64,000 bases of DNA, taken from positions 1 through 64,000 of the forward strand of contig DAOSNS010000018.1 of the NCBI GenBank assembly GCA_035373625.1. Reading direction: 5' to 3'. Both the position numbers and the translations under genes were made by a program. This document shows positions 52,296 to 61,294 of this stretch, piece after piece. The notes under the pieces are model-generated. The model did not search any database. It saw only the letters and a program-made list of their open reading frames with translations, and was not told the DNA's origin. Position 1 is the stretch's first letter; every line of letters starts with the position of its first letter. The stretch comes from DSWT01 sp035373625. Lineage in GTDB: Bacteria; Chloroflexota; Anaerolineae; B4-G1; SLSP01.

Positions 52296-55200
52296 TGCAT
52301 TTTGTGATCGCGCGCTGGAAGCCGGCTGGCTGTTGGGCGTTACCATCACGCCGGTTTTCTTCAATGTTTATTCCAGCCGGGTGTTCGAACCCGATAAGTT
52401 AACCACGCTGCGCGCCCTGGCGAGCGTGATGGCGGTTTTGTGGCTGGTGCGGCTGCTCGAAGAGGTGCTGCACAAAGAGACCCCCCTGCGGTTCTCATGG
52501 CGTACACCGATGGTGCTGCCAGCTCTGGTAACGATGGTCGTTTATCTCATCAGCTCCGTTTTCTCCCTGGTTCCGTATACCAGCATTGTCGGCTCTTACC
52601 AGCGTCTGCAAGGCACGTACACCCTGTTCGGATACCTGGTGATCTTCTTCGCCCTCCTCACCAGCCTGCGCACACGCGCGCAACTGGCGCGGTTGGTGAC
52701 CGTGCTGATCCTCAACAGCCTGCCCATCTCGCTGTACGGTATCATCCAGCACAACGGCCTGGATCCACTGCCCTGGGCCGGTGATGTGACCACGCGCGTA
52801 GCCTCGAACATGGGCAATGCGATTTTTGTGGCGGCGTATATGATCATGATTGTCCCGCTGACGGCAGCACGCATCATCCAAAGCTTCAACGACATCCTGA
52901 GCCGCGAGGAAGCACGCTTGAGCGACATCCTGCGCGCTGCAGGTTACATCTTCATTATCGCCGTGCAATTGCTCACGATCTGGTATGCGCAAAGCCGTGG
53001 TCCGTGGCTGGGCATGGTGGCGGCGGGTGTGTTGTTCCCCTACCTGGCGTTGATCATGCTGCAACGCCGCGCCATCGGTGAAAAGCCGGCGACAATCAAC
53101 GCAGGAACAGAGGTGCTGAAAGGGGTCGGCTTTGGATTGGGGATGCTTGCCGCCACGGCAGTGCTGGCAGCGCTGCCGGTGTTGCTCATCAAAGGGAAAG
53201 TGGGGATGTACGCCGGCGGCATCCTGGCGCTCCTGTTCTTCGGAGGCGCGTGGCTGTATTTCGTCGTCGAACGCAAGGGCTGGCGCTGGTTGTGGATCAG
53301 TTGGGGCACCATCGGGCTGGCGGCGGCGATTGTGCTGGTGTTGTTCAACGTGCCCGGCCCGCTGCAAACTCAGGTGCGCAAGGTCGAGGCGCTGCACCGT
53401 TTGACGACCATCACCGAACTGCAAAGCGGCACGGGAAAAGTGCGCGGGTTGATCTGGAAAGGCGCGGTGAACCTGATCAAGCCCCACGCGCCGATCAAAT
53501 ACCCGGATGGACGCACCGACACCTTCAACGCCATCCGTCTCCTGATCGGCTATGGGCCGGAATCCATGTACGTGGCCTACAACTCCTTCTATCCGGCGGA
53601 ATTGGGACACTATGAATCGCGCACCGCTTCGCCGGATCGCTCGCACAACGAGACCCTCGACTCGCTGGTGATTACCGGCGTGCTGGGGCTGGCCACTTAC
53701 CTGTTCACCTTCATCAGCTTTTTCTACTGGGGATTGCGCTGGTTGGGATTGTTCAAGACCCGCAAGCAGCTCTGGCTGTTCTTGGGGCTAATCGCGGCTT
53801 TTGCGGTTATCTTCTTCGTCATTGCCTGGCGGCTGGAAGGGGCGTATCTGTTTGCCGTGGCGATTCCGCTGGGCGTGTTGGTCGGCGTGATGGTGTACGT
53901 GACCATCGAGGCTTTCCGGACACAATTCATCGCCCCGGCGTCCCAAGAAGGAGACATTACCCCGACCCTGACCCTGCATCCGCATACCGTTCTTATCATC
54001 GGATTGCTGGCCGGCGTGATCGGACATTTTGCGGAAATCAACTTCGGGATCGCCATCGCCTCTACCCGCACCACCTTCTGGGCCTATGCCGGCCTGCTGG
54101 CTGTCCTGGGCCTGGAGTGGGTCCCTGCGGCCATACCGGTTAACCAGAAAGCCACAGCAGCCGAGCCGCGAACGACAGCCGAAACACAAGTCAGTCGGGG
54201 ACAGTCAACTACGGCCACAGCGCAAGCTAAACGAGGTTCGCGCCCGTCTGCCGAAGCCCCGGCCAAACATGGGCAGCGGGCGACATCCACAGCCCAGGCT
54301 AAACGGCGGCGCAGTTCCGAGCGCGTGCGTGAACACACGGCGATCCCGGCCTGGCTGGCGGCCGTGTTGGCGCTGAGCTTTGTCGCCACCTTCTTGCTGG
54401 GAACGCTGGCCTTCGACTTCATCAACAACCCGGAACGCCTGACCAGCGCAGGAGACATCTTCGTCAACTCGCTGACGGTGAAATATCATCCTGAAAAAAC
54501 TAAATCCTACGGCGCGTTGATGATCTTCATCTTCACATGGGCTTTGTTTGGCATTGTGGGATTGAGCGAGTTCGACCGCGTGGGATTATTCGATGAAGAA
54601 CGCGGGAAACGCTGGGCGATGGCCGTGGGCGTCTACGCACTGATCTCGTTGTTGGGGCTACTGATGTTCGGGAATGTGCTGGCGGCGCATCAGGCCAATT
54701 TGACGACCGCGCGGGTCAATAACGCCTCATTGGACACTTTGATCAGTGACGTGGTCAATATCGCCGTGCGCCTCTCCGCGCTGGTAGGACGTTATTACGG
54801 CCTGATCTTCACGCTGTTGGTCCTGATCGGCGTCACCTTGCTCTGGGAAAACCCCTTGCCGCGCCAATGGGGGGAATTCTGGAGTCCGATCGTTTTGATC
54901 GGTCTGCTGACCCTGGTGGCCCTGCTGATGATCGTCCCCGGCTGTTATAACCTGGTCCGCGCGGACATCATCTATAAACAGGGCGGCGTCTACGCCGGCA
55001 GCAATAACGCCAACGAAAAACAAATCGGCATCGCCCACTACGAAAAGGCATTGGAGTATGTTCCCCGCGAGGATTACTACTACCTGTTCCTGGGCAAAGC
55101 CTATCTGGAACTGGCGCAGGGCTTGCCGGCAGAGACTCCGGCAGAACAACGAGAACTCCTCTTCCAAAAGACAGAGGAAATTCTGACCAAAGCGCGCGAC

Positions 55201-55884
55201 ATCAACCCCTTGAACACCGACCACAGCGCCAATCTGGCGCGCTTCTACAAATCGTGGGCCGCGCGCGTGGCCTCGGATATGGGCGCCGAGAACCTGACCG
55301 CTGCACAGCAGGCCGCCTTAAAGAGCAAATACGATATGCTGCTCAAAAAATCTGAGGAAAACTATCATCTCGCCCTGACGCTCAGCCCCAACAACCCCAT
55401 CATCTGGAACGAGTTGGCGCAACTGTACGCCATTGATTATCACGACGATGTGAAATTCCAGGAAACGATCACCAAATCCTTGCAGGTAGATGAGGGATTT
55501 GAACAAACCTGGATGTTGCTCGGCGATATGCGTTCCAACAAAGGCGATCTGGCCGGCGCGGTCGCAGCCTACCGAAAGTCCCTGGAAATCCGCGACAACT
55601 GCACCGTGCGGCGTGTGTTGGGCACCCTACAGGCACAACAAACCCAATGGGCCGAGGCTGCCGCCACCCTGGAAGAAGCCATTAACAGGTGCGCGCAGGC
55701 CAGTGACCTGTGGGAAATGTACCGTGTGCTGGCGATCACATATGCGAATCTGGGACGGGGCCAAGATGCGCTGCAAATGGCGACCCTGGCCCTCGAAGCG
55801 GCGCCTGAGGCCCAAAAACCGGCCATACAGCAGATCGTAGATCAATTGAAGCCGGTCGAAGTTACCCCAACGCCGCAACCCTGA
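52276..55884 (+). CDS. O-antigen ligase-like membrane protein with TPR domain
   Basis: 1202 residues. The N-terminal half (about 1-620) has about 12 hydrophobic helices with a large outside loop around 390-470 (RSHNETLDSLVITG), as in Wzy/WaaL O-antigen ligases. A hydrophilic linker (about 640-700) contains imperfect repeats with AQAKRG and R-rich ends. Two to four more helices follow. The C-terminal 350 residues are TPR-like repeats outside the membrane. It should polymerise or attach a polysaccharide. GGAG lies seven bases before the ATG; a longer frame from 52129 is a shadow of the epimerase gene. Confidence 0.85.
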   Translation: MSSSRLSAFCDRALEAGWLLGVTITPVFFNVYSSRVFEPDKLTTLRALASVMAVLWLVRLLEEVLHKETPLRFSWRTPMVLPALVTMVVYLISSVFSLVPYTSIVGSYQRLQGTYTLFGYLVIFFALLTSLRTRAQLARLVTVLILNSLPISLYGIIQHNGLDPLPWAGDVTTRVASNMGNAIFVAAYMIMIVPLTAARIIQSFNDILSREEARLSDILRAAGYIFIIAVQLLTIWYAQSRGPWLGMVAAGVLFPYLALIMLQRRAIGEKPATINAGTEVLKGVGFGLGMLAATAVLAALPVLLIKGKVGMYAGGILALLFFGGAWLYFVVERKGWRWLWISWGTIGLAAAIVLVLFNVPGPLQTQVRKVEALHRLTTITELQSGTGKVRGLIWKGAVNLIKPHAPIKYPDGRTDTFNAIRLLIGYGPESMYVAYNSFYPAELGHYESRTASPDRSHNETLDSLVITGVLGLATYLFTFISFFYWGLRWLGLFKTRKQLWLFLGLIAAFAVIFFVIAWRLEGAYLFAVAIPLGVLVGVMVYVTIEAFRTQFIAPASQEGDITPTLTLHPHTVLIIGLLAGVIGHFAEINFGIAIASTRTTFWAYAGLLAVLGLEWVPAAIPVNQKATAAEPRTTAETQVSRGQSTTATAQAKRGSRPSAEAPAKHGQRATSTAQAKRRRSSERVREHTAIPAWLAAVLALSFVATFLLGTLAFDFINNPERLTSAGDIFVNSLTVKYHPEKTKSYGALMIFIFTWALFGIVGLSEFDRVGLFDEERGKRWAMAVGVYALISLLGLLMFGNVLAAHQANLTTARVNNASLDTLISDVVNIAVRLSALVGRYYGLIFTLLVLIGVTLLWENPLPRQWGEFWSPIVLIGLLTLVALLMIVPGCYNLVRADIIYKQGGVYAGSNNANEKQIGIAHYEKALEYVPREDYYYLFLGKAYLELAQGLPAETPAEQRELLFQKTEEILTKARDINPLNTDHSANLARFYKSWAARVASDMGAENLTAAQQAALKSKYDMLLKKSEENYHLALTLSPNNPIIWNELAQLYAIDYHDDVKFQETITKSLQVDEGFEQTWMLLGDMRSNKGDLAGAVAAYRKSLEIRDNCTVRRVLGTLQAQQTQWAEAAATLEEAINRCAQASDLWEMYRVLAITYANLGRGQDALQMATLALEAAPEAQKPAIQQIVDQLKPVEVTPTPQP

Positions 55885-55896
55885 GGCTGAGACATT

Positions 55897-56973
55897 ATGC
55901 GTACTTATATCGTTGTCTTTGTGGGCGTGCTGACGCTGGCGATTGTGGGGACGCCGTTGTCACGAAAGCTGGGGCTGCGTCTCAAAACCATTGACCAGCC
56001 CGACCCGCGTCGCAAGGTGCATACCATCCCCACACCTCGCCTGGGTGGCGTGGCGATCTTCCTGAGCACGTTGATCGTCACCTTGCTGGTGGGGGAGCAA
56101 TACAACATCAACCAGCTGTCAAGTACGTTGATCGGCGCGACGCTGATGTCGTTTGTGGGCCTCTGGGACGACCGCTTCTCACTGCCCGCAAGCGTCAAGC
56201 TCATCGGGCAATTGATCGCGCTGGCGCTGTTGCTTCTCAGCGGCGTTTCGATCAGCGTCCTGCCGCACCCCATCCTCAACGTCCTGGCAACGGCCTTGTG
56301 GGTCGTCGGCATCACCAACGCCTTCAATTTGCTGGACAACATGGATGGGCTTTCAGGCGGCATTGCGGCCATTGCGGCGGCGCATTTTGCGTTGATTTGC
56401 GCCTTCACCGGACAATACCTGGTCGGCGCCCTGGCCGTGGCCGTGATGGCCGCCTGTATCGGCTTTCTCATCTACAACTGGAATCCGGCGACGATCTTCA
56501 TGGGCGATTCCGGCGCCCTTTTTCTGGGATTTGTGTTGGCCTCTATCGGCATCAAAGTGCGTTTCCCCGACAATACCCCCATCGTCACATGGATGATTCC
56601 CATTCTGGTGCTGGCCGTTCCCATCTTCGACACCACGCTGGTCACCATCTCGCGGCTCAGGCGCGGCCTCAATCCGCTGACGACGCCGGGCGTGGATCAC
56701 ACCTCGCACCGGTTGACGTATGCCGGACTGACGCGCCGTGAGGCAGTGCTGGTTTTGTACGTCGCGGCGTTTGTCGTCGGGCTGGTGGCCCTCTTCGTCA
56801 CGCGAGCTTCGCTGTGGGAAGGCTACCTCGTGGGCGGAATGACCGGCATCGCCGGCCTCTATGCCCTGTGGCGCGCCGAACGACCGCCTTTCTGGCCACC
56901 CAAAGATGCCCCCCGCGACAACATATCAACGTTCAAATGTGATAACGTGTCAAGTTCAAACGATTTTAATTAA
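55897..56973 (+). CDS. Polyprenyl-phosphate HexNAc-1-phosphate transferase (WecA/TagO type)
   Basis: 358 residues, about ten membrane helices. MraY/WecA family marks: GGVAIF, VGLWDDRFSLP, NAFNLLDNMDGLSGG and FMGDSGALFLGF. It loads the first sugar phosphate onto the lipid carrier for wall or surface polysaccharide. The last 18 residues (DNISTFKCDNVSSSNDFN) and the TAA stop are encoded by the leader repeat of the next gene and are not expected in the family. Confidence 0.92.
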   Translation: MRTYIVVFVGVLTLAIVGTPLSRKLGLRLKTIDQPDPRRKVHTIPTPRLGGVAIFLSTLIVTLLVGEQYNINQLSSTLIGATLMSFVGLWDDRFSLPASVKLIGQLIALALLLLSGVSISVLPHPILNVLATALWVVGITNAFNLLDNMDGLSGGIAAIAAAHFALICAFTGQYLVGALAVAVMAACIGFLIYNWNPATIFMGDSGALFLGFVLASIGIKVRFPDNTPIVTWMIPILVLAVPIFDTTLVTISRLRRGLNPLTTPGVDHTSHRLTYAGLTRREAVLVLYVAAFVVGLVALFVTRASLWEGYLVGGMTGIAGLYALWRAERPPFWPPKDAPRDNISTFKCDNVSSSNDFN

Positions 56974-56978
56974 GGAGA
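56930..56978 (+). repeat. ACGTTCAAACG leader repeat before the DsbA-cyclophilin gene
   Basis: CAACGTTCAAATGTGATAACG, then GTTCAAACGATTTTAA, then AAGGAG. It overlaps the 3' end of the WecA/TagO gene and closely matches the block at 11863. Confidence 0.7.
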
Positions 56979-56985
56979 TGCTGTC

Positions 56986-58299
56986 ATGAAGAAAACAAAA
57001 TGGATTGTGTCGGTCATCGTATTGACCGCTCTAATTTTAAGCGCGTGTGGGGCCAAATCCACTGCGACGCCGACCCCAACCCCCACGGCAACGCCGACAC
57101 CTGTGCCTACGGCCACGCCGACATCAGAAAGCACGCCGGGAAGTGAAAGCGGCGAGAGCGAAGCCGGGCACTGTGAGGTCACGCCGTTGCCGGACTTTCC
57201 CACTTCGGGATTGCCTGTTACCGTCTCTGAGAGCGACTGGAGCACCGGCGCGAGTGCCGAAAACGCCGAACTGACCATCATCGAGTATTCCGATTTTCAG
57301 TGCCCGGCCTGTGCCGGCGCGAGTCCTTACATTGACGCCATTGTCAAGACCACGCCCGGCATTCGCCTCATCTTCCGGCACCTGCCGCTCGAAAGTTTGC
57401 ACGATAAAGCCCACCTCGCCGCCGAAGCCGCCGAGGCCGCCGGTGCTCAGGGTAAATTCTGGGAAATGTATAACTTACTCTTCGAGCACGCCATCCAGGG
57501 ATACATCGCCCAGCAAAACGGGCAGGCCACGACCGAATGGATCGCCTTATCGCTTGAAGAAGCCCCGGCAGAATTCGCCAAATTTGCACAGGAACTGGGC
57601 CTGGATGTCGAACGTTTCAGCAGCGATCTGGAAAAAGGGGTTTATAAAGAAAAGGTTGATGCGAGCATCAAAGAATTTGAAACCCTGGGGCTTTCTTTTG
57701 CCACGCCCACCTTCATTATCGGGGTCAACGGCGTTTACTTTCAGCCCAATATTTCTTCGTATGACGAGCTGGTCTATTTCCTCGCCATAGCCAGGATGAA
57801 AAAAGGCGACTTCACCCTTTTCGATACGCCGCCGGCAATGACGGTGAAAGAAAACCAGACGTATCAGGCCACACTGAAGACCACCCAGGGGGACATTGTT
57901 ATGGAAATCTCCCCGGCTTTGGCGCCGACGCATGTGAACAGTTTCCTTTACCTGGCACAACAACAGTGGTACAACGGCTCGAACTTCTTCTATGTGCGCG
58001 ACAACTTTGTAGCACTGACCGGCGATCCCAGCAACACCACGTACGGCTATCCGGGCTATTACTGCCAGGGTGAGGCGCAGGGCAATTTCGATGTCCCAGG
58101 CACGGTCGGCATCTTGCCCAACGGCCAGTTCTTTATCACGCTAGGCTCCGACGCCTCACAGCTCAACGGTCAATTCACGCAAATCGGGCGGGTTGTCGAG
58201 GGGCTGGAAGTGGCCAATGCGCTGGCGCGGGCCATGCCACGCGATCCCACTTCCCCAACGCCGGATGTACTCCAAAGCATCACTATCGTGGAAAAATAG
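56986..58299 (+). CDS. DsbA-cyclophilin fusion lipoprotein
   Basis: 437 residues. Lipobox LILSAC, Thr-Pro linker, then a DsbA-like thioredoxin domain (about 75-275) with FQCPACAGASPYID; the active-site Cys are C106 and C109, and the cis-Pro loop is SFATPTFIIG. A cyclophilin-type peptidyl-prolyl isomerase domain follows (about 288-437) with TTQGDIVMEI, FITLGSDASQLNGQFTQIGRVVEGLEV. Both catalyse steps in folding exported proteins: disulfide formation and proline isomerisation. The cyclophilin is diverged at the usual FHR motif (FFYVRD). It stands beside a PrsW-like protease and a thioredoxin-DsbD-like protein. Confidence 0.9.
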   Translation: MKKTKWIVSVIVLTALILSACGAKSTATPTPTPTATPTPVPTATPTSESTPGSESGESEAGHCEVTPLPDFPTSGLPVTVSESDWSTGASAENAELTIIEYSDFQCPACAGASPYIDAIVKTTPGIRLIFRHLPLESLHDKAHLAAEAAEAAGAQGKFWEMYNLLFEHAIQGYIAQQNGQATTEWIALSLEEAPAEFAKFAQELGLDVERFSSDLEKGVYKEKVDASIKEFETLGLSFATPTFIIGVNGVYFQPNISSYDELVYFLAIARMKKGDFTLFDTPPAMTVKENQTYQATLKTTQGDIVMEISPALAPTHVNSFLYLAQQQWYNGSNFFYVRDNFVALTGDPSNTTYGYPGYYCQGEAQGNFDVPGTVGILPNGQFFITLGSDASQLNGQFTQIGRVVEGLEVANALARAMPRDPTSPTPDVLQSITIVEK

Positions 58300-58335
58300 C
58301 CGCCGTTACACAATTCGTCTTTCAGACAGGATTTT

Positions 58336-59607
58336 ATGGAAAAAGAACACTTTCCCCAATGGCTCTGGATCATTTCCGCGATCGGCGGAGGCGTGGCGGC
58401 ACTCGGCGGTCTTTTGAGCGTCCTGCTTGCTTTCCTCATCCCCCAGCTCAAAGACAACATCGGCGCAGTCGTGCTTACCGATATGGGCCTGATTGCCGTA
58501 GGGCTGGGAATCAGCTTGCTGGGGATCAGCCTGGGCGCTCGGAAAGGCTGGCCTTCGCCAGAAGTGTACACCAAATGGGGTTGGGTGGCGTGTCTGGTGT
58601 TACTGATAGGGTTTGCAGGCGTCGGCGCGGTGGTGCCGGCGGAATGGCAAAATCGCCCGATCTTCGCGCCTCTGCATCTGGGATTGGCGGTGTTGCCGGC
58701 GTTCCTGCTGTTGTCCTTGATGACGCTGATCGTCGGACGCCATCACACGCTGACCCTGCGGGAATTGATCGCCACGCTGAGCGGCGGCGCCATCGCCACG
58801 CTGCCGGCGATTCCGGTTGAAATCATCGGTATGGTGATCTGCGCCATTGTCATCAGCATGATCGCCCTCTTGTTTCCAGGGGGACAGGCCGAAATCGGCA
58901 AAATTATAGCTTTGGCCGAACAGTGGAACGTGGCACCGCCCACAAACACCGCAGAACTTTTGGGAGTGATCGCGTCGCCTGTGGTTTTGGTGGTGTTGGG
59001 GATGACGTTGACCATCATCACGCCCCTCATCGAAGAACTGACCAAGACGCTCATCATCGGTCTGCTGGGGATATGGCGACGCCCCGGCCTGACAAAGGCT
59101 TTTCTCTGGGGCGCAGTGGGCGGCCTGGGCTTCGCCATCGTTGAAAATGTCTCCAACGGCGCCAATGGCCTGGGCGAAGGGCTGGGATGGTTGGGAGGCA
59201 TGGGCATGCGGGCCGCTGCGACCAGCATGCACATGCTGACCAGCGGTGTTCTGGGCCTGGGCTGGGGGTTCTTCTGGCGCAAACGGTGGTGGGTGCTGCC
59301 GCTCACCTACCTTGTGGCGGTCATCTTTCACGGCTTGTGGAATCTCAACGCCGTGGCGGCCATCGGGGGCGCGGCCATTGGGGCCACAACCAAGCCCCTT
59401 GGCTTTTTAATCGCCATCATCGGCGTGGGGATGCTGGTGATCATGGTACTGCTTGCGCCGCTGGCACTGCTGGGTCTGCCGGCTTTGCTCCGCGCTTATG
59501 AGTCTAAAACTACCGATGCCTCACTTCGTATCCACTCAGCCGATGGGCGTGTCTATACGTATGAAGGAGACGCAGATTTTCACGGATTTGACGGAGAACA
59601 CGGATAG
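58336..59607 (+). CDS. PrsW-like intramembrane metalloprotease
   Basis: 423 residues with about ten hydrophobic helices. The putative metal site is spread over PLIEELTKT, GFAIVENV, HMLTSGVLG and FHGLWNLNA, matching the PrsW family of membrane-embedded proteases. In Bacillus, PrsW cleaves an anti-sigma factor; the target here is unknown. AGGA lies upstream of the ATG. The last dozen residues (DADFHGFDGEHG) and the TAG stop come from a dispersed repeat. Confidence 0.82.
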   Translation: MEKEHFPQWLWIISAIGGGVAALGGLLSVLLAFLIPQLKDNIGAVVLTDMGLIAVGLGISLLGISLGARKGWPSPEVYTKWGWVACLVLLIGFAGVGAVVPAEWQNRPIFAPLHLGLAVLPAFLLLSLMTLIVGRHHTLTLRELIATLSGGAIATLPAIPVEIIGMVICAIVISMIALLFPGGQAEIGKIIALAEQWNVAPPTNTAELLGVIASPVVLVVLGMTLTIITPLIEELTKTLIIGLLGIWRRPGLTKAFLWGAVGGLGFAIVENVSNGANGLGEGLGWLGGMGMRAAATSMHMLTSGVLGLGWGFFWRKRWWVLPLTYLVAVIFHGLWNLNAVAAIGGAAIGATTKPLGFLIAIIGVGMLVIMVLLAPLALLGLPALLRAYESKTTDASLRIHSADGRVYTYEGDADFHGFDGEHG

Positions 59608-59645
59608 TTTTTATCACCAAAAATCCGTAGCATCTGTGTAATCCA
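59570..59645. repeat. CGCAGATTTTCACGGATT-type inverted repeat
   Basis: ACGCAGATTTTCACGGATTT, GAACACGGATAG, then AAAAATCCGTAG and ATCTGTGTAATCC form an imperfect hairpin of about 75 bp. It overlaps the end of the PrsW-like gene. Comparable repeats occur in many bacterial genomes. Confidence 0.75.
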
Positions 59646-59676
59646 TGTCGTAAAAGTGCCGGGCTGAGCAATTACC

Positions 59677-61137
59677 TCACTTTAACGATTCCGTCCCGAT
59701 CACAATGCCGAAGCGCGGCAAGATCACACGATGCACCAGCAGCACCAACAGCGCCGCGCCAAAGGCCACGCCAAAGATAAGGAGTGAGCTTAACAAGTCG
59801 TTCATCAACGCCGGGTTGATGAGCATCACTGCCGCGAGCGTCAGCATCAACGTGCCGCCGATCAGCTTGAGGATGCGCCCGTGCTTCTCCTCCAGCTTGC
59901 TGGCATGCAATGTGATCACTGCCGCAAAAAAGATGCCGAGTTCGTCAATCTGGTAGATGAACATGTAAAGCAGCAGCAACAGCGCAAACGTCAGCGGCGT
60001 CACGTGCTGCGCCGCGACCAGGTTTGTCCACAGCACCGGGAAGCCCGCCGTGCAGGAGAACTCCACCAGCGAGACGCCCGCCCCCAGCCCCACCGTCGCC
60101 AGCAGCAGCGCGCCGAGCGAATCCCCGGCCTGCATCACCCGCCGCATCCGCTTGTAGAGGCCCGGCTTTTGCGCGTCGTCAATGGTGAACGACAGGCCCT
60201 CTTTGTACCAAAAGTAATCCTTGATGTTGATGATCGCAAAGAACAACGCCAGCAGTGAAACCGCCGCCTGAATCCAGCCCAGGAAACTGACGAAGGTGAG
60301 CATCGTGAACAGCCCGGCGATAAACAACACGTAGACCAGGGCCGTCACCGTGATAAAGGTCAGGCCGATGATGAAGATCTTCTTGCGCGATCCCGTGCGC
60401 AACGTCAGCGCGATGAGGATCGAGAGCACCCACAACGAGCAAGGATTGAAGCCGTCCACGATGCTGATGAGCACAGTGCTCACCCACAGCGATTGCGCAC
60501 CCAGATCAACCTCGCCAAGCAAAGGAATCCTAATGGATGCGCCCGGCGTAGAACTCTCGACGCTGTCGGAACCATGCCCTGACGGTGGAAATTCAACCGC
60601 GGGGACTTCTACATCACCACAAGTGTCTGAATCCGGCGCACACACTTCCAGTTCTGCTGAAGAAGCGGGCGCAAGCACAGGTGTCGCTGTTGGCTGCGGC
60701 TCGTGGCCGGGGATCACGCCTACACCGGCATCGGGACAGCCGGTCTTCGCGCAGACGCCCACCGCCGCCTCGATGTCCTGGCGCAGTGCGTCGCTGAATC
60801 CCTCCCAGTGTTGCTCGCCGATAAAAATCGTGGGCACGTAACGCGGTTCGAAACCGTGCGCTGCCGCCATCTGTTTGAAGAGCGCCTGGTTTTCGGGGAC
60901 ATACCACACCTCAAAGGCTTCTACCTGCACATTGGGGTAACGCTGCGACAATTCTTGCAAAAATGGCTTGGCCTGGGCGCAGTGTGGGCACCCGTCGCCC
61001 CAGAAAAAGTAGATATACACCGGCGGCGCTTCCTGCGTCAAATCGCTTGCCAGTGCGGGAGATGGAGCGCCCCACCAACCGGTCAACAGGATCAATGTTA
61101 CAAGTAGAATGTGCAGATGTTTTTTGAAAAATAGCAT
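59677..61137 (-). CDS. Thioredoxin-like / DsbD-like membrane redox protein
   Basis: 486 residues. A signal peptide leads to an extracellular thioredoxin-like domain with FFWGDGCPHCAQAKPF (C50 and C53) and cis-Pro in RYVPTIFIG. A linker with further Cys joins a membrane domain of about seven helices resembling DsbD/CcdA, with Cys in DGFNPCSLW and EFSCTAGFP. It should move electrons across the membrane to the outside domain, probably to reduce wrong disulfides. GGAGG lies before the ATG; a longer start is rejected. It is convergent with the PrsW-like gene. Confidence 0.87.
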   Translation of the reverse strand: MLFFKKHLHILLVTLILLTGWWGAPSPALASDLTQEAPPVYIYFFWGDGCPHCAQAKPFLQELSQRYPNVQVEAFEVWYVPENQALFKQMAAAHGFEPRYVPTIFIGEQHWEGFSDALRQDIEAAVGVCAKTGCPDAGVGVIPGHEPQPTATPVLAPASSAELEVCAPDSDTCGDVEVPAVEFPPSGHGSDSVESSTPGASIRIPLLGEVDLGAQSLWVSTVLISIVDGFNPCSLWVLSILIALTLRTGSRKKIFIIGLTFITVTALVYVLFIAGLFTMLTFVSFLGWIQAAVSLLALFFAIINIKDYFWYKEGLSFTIDDAQKPGLYKRMRRVMQAGDSLGALLLATVGLGAGVSLVEFSCTAGFPVLWTNLVAAQHVTPLTFALLLLLYMFIYQIDELGIFFAAVITLHASKLEEKHGRILKLIGGTLMLTLAAVMLINPALMNDLLSSLLIFGVAFGAALLVLLVHRVILPRFGIVIGTESLK

Positions 61138-61193
61138 TGTGCCTCCAAAATGTTTCAGCCTGTATCGTAACCTGGCTGGATCACGCATTTTCT

Positions 61194-61262
61194 ATCAGCA
61201 GATTCAGCGGATTGAGCAGATTTCTTATTCTTAATCCGCTAAATCTGCTTAATCTGCTGACC
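61194..61262. repeat. CAGCAGATTAAGCGGATT palindromic repeat, copy 2
   Basis: CAGCAGATTCAGCGGATTGAGCAGATT on the left (shown in two overlapping parts of the same arm) faces TTAATCCGCTAAATCTGC and TTAATCTGCTGA on the right. It lies between the redox protein and the metal exporter genes. Confidence 0.75.
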
Positions 61263-61294
61263 AGATTCCCCCTCTATGGCACAGGTCGAAACTT

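Noticed and set aside
52495..53646. 383-codon frame on the minus strand
   Set aside because: It lies wholly inside the polysaccharide ligase gene, has no recognisable domain and no ribosome site; it is a GC-rich shadow frame.
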